From: Aphrocallistes beatrix
Lineage: Eukaryota > Porifera > Hexactinellida > Sceptrulophora > Aphrocallistidae
DNA length: 64,000 nucleotides
Direction of reading: 5' to 3'
Assembly (NCBI GenBank): GCA_963281255.1
Contig: OY725489.1
Location: forward strand, 5,890,523-5,954,522
Shown here: positions 52,811 through 64,000 of the stretch, in pieces
Position numbering within the stretch: the first letter of the stretch is position 1
Layout of the letters: the number at the start of each line of letters is the position of its first letter
The notes under the pieces: model-generated
What the model was told of the DNA's origin: nothing
What the model saw: the letters and a program-made list of their open reading frames with translations, nothing else
Database searches by the model: none
Translations under genes and position numbers: made by a program

Positions 52811-55800
52811 CGGAACAAGTGGGGAACAAGTAAGGAACAAGTGGGGAATAATAATGGAATAAGTAGGGAACAAGTAGGGAACAAGTCGGGAACAAGTCGG
52901 GAACAAGTGGGGAACAATTGTGGAACAAGTTGAGAATAAGTGTGGAATAAGTGAGGAACAAGTGGGAACAAGTGGGGAACAAGTGGTTAACAAGTGGGAA
53001 ACAAATGGTGAAAAAGTAGGGAAAAAGTGGGAACAAGTCGAGAAAATGTGGGGAAAAGTGGGGAACATGTAGGGAACGAGTAGGGAACAAGTAGGGAACA
53101 AGTAAGGAACAAGTAGGGAACAAGTAGGGAGCATGTAGCAACAAGCGGTACACAAGTGGGAACAAGCGGGGAAATGGTAGGGAACAAGTGCGGAACAAGT
53201 GCGGAACAAGTAGGGAACAAGTGGGAACAAGTAGGAACAAGTGGGGAACAAGTAGGGAGCATGTAGCAACATGCGGTACACAAGTGGGAACAATTGGGGA
53301 ACAAGTGGGGAAATGGTAGGGAACAAGTGGGGAACAAGTGGGGAAATGGTAGGGAACAAGTGGGGAACAAGTAGGGAACAAGTAGCGAAAAAGTGGGAAC
53401 AAGTGGGGAACAATTGGGGAACAATTGGGGAACAAGTGGAGAATAAGTGTGGAATAAGTGAGGAATAAGTGAGGAATAAGTGAGGAACAAGTGGGAACAA
53501 GTCGAGAAAATGTGCGGAAAAGTGGGAACATGTAGGGACCAAGTAGGGAACAAGTGGGGAACAAGTGGTTAACAATTGGGGAACAAGTGGAGAACAAGTG
53601 TGGAATAAGTGAGGAACAAATGGGAACAAGTGTTAAACAAGTGGGAACAATCGGGGAACAAGTAGGGAACAAGTAGGGAACAAGTAAGGAACAAGTAGGG
53701 AACAAGTGGGAACAAGTGGGGAACAAGTGGGGAACAAGTGGAGAATAAGTGTGGAATAAGTGAGGAACAAGTGGGAACAAGTGGGGAACAAGTGGGGAAC
53801 AAGTGGGAAACCAATGGTGAAAAAGTAGGGAACAACAAGGGAACAAGTGGAGAACAAGTGGGGAATAAGTGAGGAATAAGTGAGGAATACGTGATGAACA
53901 AATGAAGAACAAATGGGAACAAGTGGTAAACAAGTGGGAACAGATGGGGGACAAGCAGGGAACAAGTAAGGAACAAGTGGGGAACAAGAACAAGTAGGGA
54001 ACTAGTAGGGAACAAGAAAGGAACAAGTAGGAACAAGTGGGGATCAAGTGGGGAATAAGTGAGGAACAAATAAAGAACAAATGGGAACAAGTGGTAAACA
54101 AGTGGGAACAATTGGGGAACAAGTAGGGAACAAGTGGGGAACAAGTAGGGAACAAGTGGGAACAAGTAGGAACAAGTGGGGAACAAGTGCAGAAAAAGTA
54201 GGGAAAACAAAGGGAACAAGTGGGGAACAAGTGGGGAATAAGTGTGGAATAAGTGAGGAACAAGTGGGAACAAGTGGGGAACAAGTGGGGAACAAGTGGG
54301 AAACCAATGGTGAAAAAGTAGGGAACAACAAGGGAACAAGTGGAGAACAAGTGGGGAATAAGTGAGGAATAAGTGAGGAATACGTGATGAACAAATGAAG
54401 AACAAATGGGAACAAGTGGTAAACAAGTGGGAACAAGTAAGGAACAAGTAGGGAACAAGTAGGGAGCATGTAGCAACAAGCGGTACACAAGTGGGAACAA
54501 GCGGGGAAATGGTAGGGAACAAGTGCGGAACAAGTGCGGAACAAGTATGGAACAAGTGGGAACAAGTAGGAACAAGTGGGGAACAAGTAGGGAGCATGTA
54601 GCAACATGCGGTACACAAGTGGGAACAATTGGGGAACAAGTGGGGAAATGGTAGGGAACAAGTGGGGAACAAGTGGGGAAATGGTAGGGAACAAGTGGGG
54701 AACAAGTAGGGAACAAGTAGCGAAAAAGTGGGAACAAGTGGGGAACAATTGGGGAACAATTGGGGAACAAGTGGAGAATAAGTGTGGAATAAGTGAGGAA
54801 TAAGTGAGGAATAAGTGAGGAACAAGTGGGAACAAGTCGAGAAAATGTGCGGAAAAGTGGGAACATGTAGGGACCAAGTGGGGAACAAGTGGTTAACAAT
54901 TGGGGAACAAGTGGAGAACAAGTGTGGAATAAGTGAGGAACAAATGGGAACAAGTGTTAAACAAGTGGGAACAATCGGGGAACAAGTAGGGAACAAGTAG
55001 GGAACAAGTAAGGAACAAGTAGGGAACAAGTGGGAACAAGTGGGGAACAAGTGGGGAACAAGTGGAGAATAAGTGTGGAATAAGTGAGGAACAAGTGGGA
55101 ACAAGTGGGGAACAAGTGGGGAACAAGTGGGAAACCAATGGTGAAAAAGTAGGGAACAACAAGGGAACAAGTGGAGAACAAGTGGGGAATAAGTGAGGAA
55201 TAAGTGAGGAATACGTGATGAACAAATGAAGAACAAATGGGAACAAGTGGTAAACAAGTGGGAACAGATGGGGGACAAGCAGGGAACAAGTAAGGAACAA
55301 GTGGGGAACAAGAACAAGTAGGGAACTAGTAGGGAACAAGAAAGGAACAAGTAGGAACAAGTGGGGATCAAGTGGGGAATAAGTGAGGAACAAATAAAGA
55401 ACAAATGGGAACAAGTGGTAAACAAGTGGGAACAATTGGGGAACAAGTAGGGAACAAGTGGGGAACAAGTAGGGAACAAGTGGGAACAAGTAGGAACAAG
55501 TGGGGAACAAGTGCAGAAAAAGTAGGGAAAACAAAGGGAACAAGTGGGGAACAAGTGGGGAATAAGTGTGGAATAAGTGATGAACAAATGAAGAACAAAT
55601 GGGAACAAGTGGTAAACAAGTGGGAACAGATGGGGGACAAGCAGGGAACAAGTAAGGAACAAGTGGGGAACAAGAACAAGTAGGGAACTAGTAGGGAACA
55701 AGAAGGGAACAAGTAGGAACGAATAAGTGAGGAACAAATAAAGAACAAATGGGAACAAGTGGTAAACAAGTGGGAACAATTGGGGAACAAGTAGGGAACA

Positions 55801-58800
55801 AGTGGGGAACAAGTGGGGAACAAGTAGGCAAAACGAAGGGAACAATTGGAGAACAAGTGGGGAATAAGTGAGGAATAAGTGAGGAATACGTGATGAACAA
55901 ATGAGGAACAAATGGGAACAAGTGGTAAACAAGTGGGAACAATTGGGGAACAAGTAGGGAACAAGTAAGGAACAAGTAGGGAACTAGCAGGGAACTAGTA
56001 GGGAACAAGAAGGGAACAAGTAGGAACAAGTGGGGAACAAGTGGGGAATAAGTGTGGAATAAGTGATGAACAAATGAAGAACAAATGGGAACAAGTGGTA
56101 AACAAGTGGGAACAATTGGGAAACAAGTAGCGAACAAGTAAGGAACAAGTAGGGAACAAGTAGGGAACAAGTAAGGAACAAGTAGGGAACAAGTAGGGAA
56201 CACGTAGGGAGCATGTAGCGAACAAGCGGTACACAAGTAAGAACAATTGGGGAACAAGTGGGGGAAAAGTAGGGAAAACGAAGGGAACAAGTGGAGAACA
56301 AGTGGGGAATAAGTGAGGAATACGTGATGAACAAATGAGGAACAAATGGGAACAAGTGGTAAACAAGTGGGAACAATCGGGGAACAAGTAGGGGAACAAG
56401 TAAGGAACAAGTAGGGAACAAGTAGGGAGCATGTAGCAACAAGCGGTACACAAGTGGGAACAAATGGGGGAACAAGCGGGGAAATGGTAGGGAACAAGTG
56501 CGGAACAAGTAGGGAACAAGTGGGAACAAGTAGGAACAAGTGGGGAACAAGTGCAGAAAAAGTAGGGAAACAAAGGGAACAAGTGGGGAACAAGTGGGGA
56601 ATAAGTGAGGAATACGTGATGAACAAATGAGGAACAAATGGGAACAAGTGGTAAACAAGTGGGAACAATCTGGGAACAAGTAAGGAACAAGTAGGGAACA
56701 AGTAGGGAGCATGTAGCAACAAGCGGTACACAAGTGGGAACAATTAGGGAACAAGCGGGGAAATGGTAGGGAACAAGTGCGGAACAAGTAGGGAACAAGT
56801 AGGGAACAAGTGGGAACAAGTAGGAACAAGTGGGGAACAAGTGCAGAAAAAGTAGGGAAAACAAAGGGAACAAGTGGGGAACAAGTGGGGAATAAGTGAG
56901 GAATAAGTGATGAACAAATGAAGAACAAATAGGAACAAGTGGTAAACAAGTGGGAACAAATGGGGGACAAGCAGGGAACAAGTAAGGAACAAGTGGGGAA
57001 CAAGAACAAGTAGGGAACTAGTAGGGAACAAGAAGGGAACAAGTAGGAACAAGTGGGGAACAAGTGGGGAATAAGTGTGGAATAAGTGATGAACAAATGA
57101 AGAACAAATGGGAACAAGTGGTAAACAAGTGGGAACAAATGGGGGACAAGCAGGGAACAAGTAAGGAACAAGTGGGGAACAAGAACAAGTAGGGAACTAG
57201 TAGGGAACAAGAAGGGAACAAGTAGGAACAAGTGGGGATCAAGTGGGGAATAAGTGAGGAACAAATAAAGAACAAATGGGAACAAGTGGTAAACAAGTGG
57301 GAACAATTGGGGAACAAGTAGGGAACAAGTGGGGAACAAGTAGGGAACAAGTGGGAACAAGTGGGAACAAGTCGAGAAAATGTGGGGAAAAAGTAGGCAA
57401 AACGAAGGGAACAATTGGAGAACAAGTGGGGAATAAGTGAGGAATAAGTGAGGAATACGTGATGAACAAATGAGGAACAAATGGGAACAAGTGGTAAACA
57501 AGTGGGAACAATTGGGGAACAAGTAGGGAATAAGTGGGGAACAAGTAGGGAACAAGTGGGAACAAGTGGGAACAAGTCGAGAAAATGTGGGGAAAAAGTA
57601 GGCAAAACGAAGGGAACAATTGGAGAACAAGTGGGGAATAAGTGAGGAATAAGTGAGGAATACGTGATGAACAAATGAGGAACAAATGGGAACAAGTGGT
57701 AAACAAGTGGGAACAATTGGGGAACAAGTAGGGAACAAGTAAGGAACAAGTAGGGAACTAGCAGGGAACTAGTAGGGAACAAGAAGGGAACAAGTAGGAA
57801 CAAGTGGGGAACAAGTGGGGAATAAGTGTGGAATAAGTGATGAACAAATGAAGAACAAATGGGAACAAGTGGTAAACAGGGTTGCCATCTCCTCAGTCAT
57901 AAAAAAAGGACACTCAGGGATAGATCGAAGATTTAGAAAAACGATGTAAAGAGAGAGCGTAGCGAACGACAATAATGGCTGTCTGGGTGCTAGCACCCCA
58001 AGGAATTGTTTTGAATGTTTTTAGTGTGCTTCTATATCATTATATTGGATCTCTGATCCAATATAATGTTATAGTAGCACAGTTCTAAAATGAGTGCTGG
58101 TGTCCGGCCGTATGTGGTGTACAGACCTGAGTTTAAGAGATATCGGTTTGAATTTCTTTGTGAAGCTGCGGACATATATGTAAATTCTCACCTAGGGTTT
58201 CGATTTCCAAAATATGCTAATCATCATGATAGCCATTCTAGTATATAATATACAAGTAAAACGTAAAAGGACAAGAATGAGTTTATAAGAACAAAAAGGA
58301 CTAAAAGCGAAAAGAAAAGGACAATAAAGACAAAAAGCGAAAAAAAAGGACTAAAAGGACAGCATATTTTAAAAAGGACAGGTAGCAAAAAAGAAGGACT
58401 GTCCTTTCTAAAAAAGGACGTATGGTAACCCTGGTGGTAAACAAGTGGGAACAATTGGGGAACAAGTAGGGAACAAGTAAGGAACAAGTAGGGAACAAGT
58501 AAGGAACAAGTAGGGAACAAGTAGGGAACAAGTAGGGAGCATGTAGCGAACAAGCGGTACACAAGTAAGAACAATTGGGGAACAAGTGGGGGAAAAGTAG
58601 GGAAAACGAAGGGAACAAGTGGAGAACAAGTGGGGAATAAGTGAGGAATACGTGATGAACAAATGAGGAACAAATGGGAACAAGTGGTAAACAAGTGGGA
58701 ACAATCGGGGAACAAGTAGGGGAACAAGTAAGGAACAAGTAGGGAACAAGTAGGGAGCATGTAGCAACAAGCGGTACACAAGTGGGAACAATTGGGGAAC

Positions 58801-61800
58801 AAGTGCGGAACAAGTAGGGAACAAGTGGGAACAAGTAGGAACAAATGGGGAACAAGTGCAGAAAAAGTAGGGAAAACAAAGGGAACAAGTGGGAAACAAG
58901 TGGGGAATAAGTGAGGAATAAGTGATGAACAAATGAAGAACAAATGGGAACAAGCGGTAAACAAGTGGGAACAAATGGGGGACAAGCAGGGAACAAGTAA
59001 GGAACAAGTGGGGAACAAGAACAAGTAGGGAACTAGTAGGGAACAAGAAGAGAACAAGTAGGAACAAGTGGGGAACAAGTGAGGAATAAGTGTGGAATAA
59101 GTGATGAACAAATGAAGAACAAATGGGAACAAGTGGTAAACAAGTGGGAACAAATGGGGGACAAGCAGGGAACAAGTAAGGAACAAGTGGGGAACAAGAA
59201 CAAGTAGGGAACTAGTAGGGAACAAGAAGGGAACAAGTAGGAACAAGTGGGGATCAAGTGGGGAATAAGTGAGGAACAAATGAAGAACAAATGGGAACAA
59301 GTGGTAAACAAGTGGGAACAATTGGGGAACAAGTAGGGAACAAGTGGGGAACAAGTAGGGAACTAGCAGGGAACTAGTAGGGAACAAGAAGGGAACAAGT
59401 AGGAACAAGTGGGGAATAAGTGAGGAATAAGTGAGGAATACGTGATGAACAAATGAGGAACAAATGGGAACAAGTGGTAAACAAGTGGGAACAATTGGGG
59501 AACAAGTAGGGAACAAGTAAGGAACAAGTAGGGAACTAGTAGGGAACTAGTAGGGAACAAGAAGGGAACAAGTAGGAACAAGTGGGGAACAAGTGGGGAA
59601 TAAGTGTGGAATAAGTGATGAACAAATGAATAACAAATGGGAACAAGTGGTAAACAAGTGGGAACAATTGGGGAACAAGTAGGGAACAAGTAAGGAACAA
59701 GTAGGGAACAAGTAAGGAACAAGTAGGGAACAAGTAGGGAACAAGTAGGGAGCATGTAGCGAACAAGCGGTACACAAGAAAGAACAATTGGGGAACAAGT
59801 GGGGGAAAAGTAGGGAAAACGAAGGGAACAAGTGGAGAACAAGTGGGGAATAAGTGAGGAATACGTGCTGAACAAATGAGGAACAAATGGGAACAAGTGG
59901 TAAACAAGTGGGAACAATTGGGGAACAAGCGGGGAAATGGTAGAGAACAAGTGCGGAACAAGTAGGGAACAAGTGGGAACAAGTAGGAACAAGTGGGGAA
60001 CAAGTGCAGAAAAAGTAGGGAAAACAAAGGGAACAAGTGGGAAACAAGTGGGGAATAAGTGAGGAATAAGTGATGAACAAATGAAGAACAAATGGGAACA
60101 AGCGGTAAACAAGTGGGAACAAATGGGGGACAAGCAGGGAACAAGTAAGGAACAAGTGGGGAACAAGAACAAGTAGGGAACTAGTAGGGAACAAGAAGAG
60201 AACAAGTAGGAACAAGTGGGGAACAAGTGAGGAATAAGTGTGGAATAAGTGATGAACAAATGAAGAACAAATGGGAACAAGTGGTAAACAAGTGGGAACA
60301 AATGGGGGACAAGCAGGGAACAAGTAAGGAACAAGTGGGGAACAAGAACAAGTAGGGAACTAGTAGGGAACAAGAAGGGAACAAGTAGGAACAAGCGGGG
60401 ATCAAGTGGGGAATAAGTGAGGAACAAATGAAGAACAAATGGGAACAAGTGGGGAACAAGTGGTAAACAAGTGGGAACAATTGGGGAACAAGTAGGGAAC
60501 AAGTGGGGAACAAGTAGGGAACTAGCAGGGAACTAGTAGGGAACAAGAAGGGAACAAGTAGGAACAAGTGGGGAATAAGTGAGGAATACGTGAGGAATAC
60601 GTGATGAACAAATGAGGAACAAATGGGAACAAGTGGTAAACAAGTGGGAACAATTGGGGAACAAGTAGGGAACAAGTGGGGAACAAGTAGGGAACAAGTG
60701 GGAACAAGTGGGAACAAGTCGAGAAAATGTGGGGAAAAAGTAGGCAAAACGAAGGGAACAATTGGAGAACAAGTGGGGAATAAGTGAGGAATAAGTGAGG
60801 AATACGTGATGAACAAATGAGGAACAAATGGGAACAAGTGGTAAACAAGTGGGAACAATTGGGGAACAAGTAGGGAACAAGTAAGGAACAAGTAGGGAAC
60901 TAGCAGGGAACTAGTAGGGAACAAGAAGGGAACAAGTAGGAACAAGTGGGGAACAAGTGGGGAATAAGTGTGGAATAAGTGATGAACAAATGAATAACAA
61001 ATGGGAACAAGTGGTAAACAAGTGGGAACAATTGGGGAACAAGTAGGGAACAAGTAAGGAACAAGTAGGGAACAAGTAAGGAACAAGTAGGGAACAAGTA
61101 GGGAACAAGTAGGGAGCATGTAGCGAACAAGCGGTACACAAGAAAGAACAATTGGGGAACAAGTGGGGGAAAAGTAGGGAAAACGAAGGGAACAAGTGGA
61201 GAACAAGTGGGGAATAAGTGAGGAATACGTGATGAACAAATGAGGAACAAATGGGAACAAGTGGTAAACAAGTGGGAACAATTGGGGAACAAGCGGGGAA
61301 ATGGTAGAGAACAAGTGCGGAACAAGTAGGGAACAAGTGGGAACAAGTAGGAACAAGTGGGGAACAAGTGCAGAAAAAGTAGGGAAAACAAAGGGAACAA
61401 GTGGGAAACAAGTGGGGAATAAGTGAGGAATAAGTGATGAACAAATGAAGAACAAATGGGAACAAGTGGTAAACAAGTGGGAACAAATGGGGGACAAGTA
61501 GGGAACAAGTAATGAACAAGTGGGGAACAAGAACAAGTAGGGAACTAGTAGGGAACAAGAAGGGAACAAGTAGGAACAAGTGGGGATCAAGTGGGGAATA
61601 AGTGAGGAACAAATGAAGAACAAATGGGAACAAGTGGTAAACAAGTGGGAACAATTGGGGAACAAGTAGGGAACAAGTGGGGAACAAGTAGGGAACTAGC
61701 AGGGAACTAGTAGGGAACAAGAAGGGAACAAGTAGGAACAAGTGGGGAATAAGTGAGGAATAAGTGATGAACAAATGAGGAACAAATGGGAACAAGTGGT

Positions 61801-64000
61801 AAACAAGTGGGAACAATTGGGGAACAAGTAGGGAACAAGTAAGGAACAAGTAGGGAACTAGCAGAGAACTAGTAGGGAACAAGAAGGGAACCATTACGAA
61901 CAAGTGGGGAACAAGTGGGGAATAAGTGAGGAATAAGTGATGAATAAATGAGGAACAAATGGGAACAAGTGGTAAACAAGTGGGAACAATTGGGGAACAA
62001 GTAGGGAACAAGTAAGGAACAAGTAGGGAACAAGTAGGGAACAAGTAAGGAACGAGTAAGGAACAAGTAGGGAACAAGTAGGGAACAAGTAAGGAACAAG
62101 TAGGGAACAAGTAGGGAACAAGTAGGGAGCAAGTAGGGATCATGTAGCGAACAAGCGGTACACAAGTGGGAACAATTGGGGAACAAGTGGGGAAAAAGTA
62201 GGGAACAAGTGGGGAACAAGTAGGGAACAAGTGGGAACAAGTCGAGAAAATGTGGGGAAAAAGTAAGCAAAACGAAGGGAACAATTGGAGAACAAGTGGG
62301 GAATAAGTGAGGAATAAGTGAGGAATACGTGATGAACAAATGAGGAACAAATGGGAACAAGTGGTAAACAAGTGGGAACAATTGGGGAACAAGTAGGGAA
62401 CAAGTAGGGAACAAGAACAAGTAGGGAACTAGTAGGGAACAAGAAGGGAACAAGTAGGAACAAGTGGGGAACAAGTGGGGAATAAGTGTGGAATAAGTGA
62501 TGAACAAATGAGGAACAAATGGGAACAAGTGGTAAACAAGTGGGAACAATTGGGGAACAAGTAGGGAACAAGTAAGGAACAAGTAGGGAACAAGTAGGGA
62601 ACAAGTAAGGAACAAGTGGGGAACAAGAACAAGTAGGGAACTAGTAGGGAACAAGAAGGGAACAAGTAGGAACAAGTGGGGATCAAGTGGGGAATAAGTG
62701 AGGAACAAATGAAGAACAAATGGGAACAAGTGGTAAACAAGTGGGAACAATTGGGGAACAAGTAGGGAACAAGTGGGGAACAAGTAGGGAACTAGCAGGG
62801 AACTAGTAGGGAACAAGAAGGGAACAAGTAGGAACAAGTGGGGAATAAGTGAGGAATAAGTGAGGAATACGTGATGAACAAATGAGGAACAAATGGGAAC
62901 AAGTGGTAAACAAGTGGGAACAATTGGGGAACAAGTAGGGAACAAGTAAGGAACAAGTAGGGAACTAGTAGGGAACTAGTAGGGAACAAGAAGGGAACAA
63001 GTAGGAACAAGTGGGGAACAAGTGGGGAATAAGTGTGGAATAAGTGATGAACAAATGAATAACAAATGGGAACAAGTGGTAAACAAGTGGGAACAATTGG
63101 GGAACAAGTAGGGAACAAGTAAGGAACAAGTAGGGAACAAGTAAGGAACAAGTAGGGAACAAGTAGGGAACAAGTAGGGAGCATGTAGCGAACAAGCGGT
63201 ACACAAGAAAGAACAATTGGGGAACAAGTGGGGGAAAAGTAGGGAAAACGAAGGGAACAAGTGGAGAACAAGTGGGGAATAAGTGAGGAATACGTGCTGA
63301 ACAAATGAGGAACAAATGGGAACAAGTGGTAAACAAGTGGGAACAATTGGGGAACAAGCGGGGAAATGGTAGAGAACAAGTGCGGAACAAGTAGGGAACA
63401 AGTGGGAACAAGTAGGAACAAGTGGGGAACAAGTGCAGAAAAAGTAGGGAAAACAAAGGGAACAAGTGGGAAACAAGTGGGGAATAAGTGAGGAATAAGT
63501 GATGAACAAATGAAGAACAAATGGGAACAAGCGGTAAACAAGTGGGAACAAATGGGGGACAAGCAGGGAACAAGTAAGGAACAAGTGGGGAACAAGAACA
63601 AGTAGGGAACTAGTAGGGAACAAGAAGAGAACAAGTAGGAACAAGTGGGGAACAAGTGAGGAATAAGTGTGGAATAAGTGATGAACAAATGAAGAACAAA
63701 TGGGAACAAGTGGTAAACAAGTGGGAACAAATGGGGGACAAGCAGGGAACAAGTAAGGAACAAGTGGGGAACAAGAACAAGTAGGGAACTAGTAGGGAAC
63801 AAGAAGGGAACAAGTAGGAACAAGCGGGGATCAAGTGGGGAATAAGTGAGGAACAAATGAAGAACAAATGGGAACAAGTGGGGAACAAGTGGTAAACAAG
63901 TGGGAACAATTGGGGAACAAGTAGGGAACAAGTGGGGAACAAGTAGGGAACTAGCAGGGAACTAGTAGGGAACAAGAAGGGAACAAGTAGGAACAAGTGG
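52811..64000 (+). repeat. 11-bp satellite (GGGAACAAGTA), higher-order structured
   Basis: More than 11 kb of tandem GGGAACAAGTA/GGGGAACAAGT units, running off the right end. On the plus strand it is purine-rich; stops are absent on the minus strand, so all three frames there are open and translate to a periodic Leu/Pro/Cys-rich 11-residue repeat (LFPTCSLLVPY). Higher-order repeats: 53131-54256 recurs at 54466-55580 (offset 1335 then 1324 bp); the block from 59536 recurs at 60900 (offset 1364, exactly 124 units); about 59175-60571 recurs at 62604-64000 (offset 3429). No gene is annotated inside. Confidence 0.95.
57877..58433. mobile_element. 557-bp hAT-type non-autonomous element in satellite
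   Basis: The ends are CAGGGTTGCCAT and inverse CAGGGTTACCAT, with AAAAAGGAC motifs following both; perfect 8-bp duplication GTGGTAAA (57869-57876 and 58434-58441). The interior includes a TATATTGGATC/GATCCAATATA inverted repeat and a segment found also at 2215-2335. No transposase is encoded. Confidence 0.92.

Noticed and set aside
52769-63996. Many minus-strand frames of 100-794 codons rich in Leu, Pro, Cys and Thr
   Set aside because: They are periodic translations of the 11-bp satellite, present in all three minus frames at once, with no start context or non-repeat domain.
1-64000. tRNA and rRNA genes
   Set aside because: Reading by eye I saw no convincing T-arm GGTTCRANNC pair or rRNA segment; a covariance search was not possible here.

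Overview
The window is eukaryotic nuclear DNA, AT-rich and almost entirely repetitive, most likely from an invertebrate animal. The evidence is the repertoire of element families (THAP-domain P-like transposases, Tc1/mariner-like, hAT-type and TTAA-flanked elements, Ginger-like integrases, a Crypton-like tyrosine recombinase), short GT-AG introns inside relics of coding genes, and the absence of any bacterial operon structure. The species cannot be named from the sequence. No clear single-copy host gene is visible; a few small open frames of unknown nature are listed with low confidence.

Layout. 0-9.7 kb: small unknown frames, several MITEs with target-site duplications, and two dispersed repeats, here called A (about 550-610 bp, GC-rich head plus internal TA microsatellite) and B; A sits inside B at 4.8-6.0 kb. 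10.2-13.5 kb: an A copy split by a Tc1-like element, then an integrase relic with a 75-bp intron and an OTU-like relic. 13.8-15.8 kb: a TTAA-flanked non-coding element (E). 15.8-23.6 kb: repeat C (with 46-bp minisatellite), an A copy split by a mariner MITE, a Tc1-like relic with a nested hAT MITE, a zinc-finger TE protein relic, and a mariner-like element with a nested MITE. 23.7-27 kb: an A copy split by a 2.7-kb foldback element. 28.4-36.5 kb: P-element-like copies, one carrying a nested Tc1-like element, in an inverted arrangement. 36.8-39.6 kb: two Tc1-like elements, the second ending in two abutting perfect palindromes. 39.6-43.4 kb: minisatellites and a tyrosine-recombinase pseudogene. 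45-46.5 kb: a second E copy with a nested hAT MITE. 48-52.2 kb: a small membrane frame, a Ginger-like integrase pseudogene, and nested MITEs. 52.8-64 kb: an 11-bp satellite running off the window, interrupted once by a 557-bp hAT-type element.

How the parts relate. Nearly every coding relic is a transposase or integrase carrying frameshifts or stops, so the region looks like an old insertion graveyard with nested insertions that can be put in order. The most striking pattern is that the TA microsatellite inside repeat A has received unrelated elements at several loci (10.6, 16.5, 23.8 kb and probably 39.8 kb) and apparently another A copy at 5.3 kb. Tandem arrays repeatedly abut A or B copies. 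The long frames in the satellite arise because an 11-bp unit lacking stops on the minus strand is open in all three frames; they are not annotated as genes.
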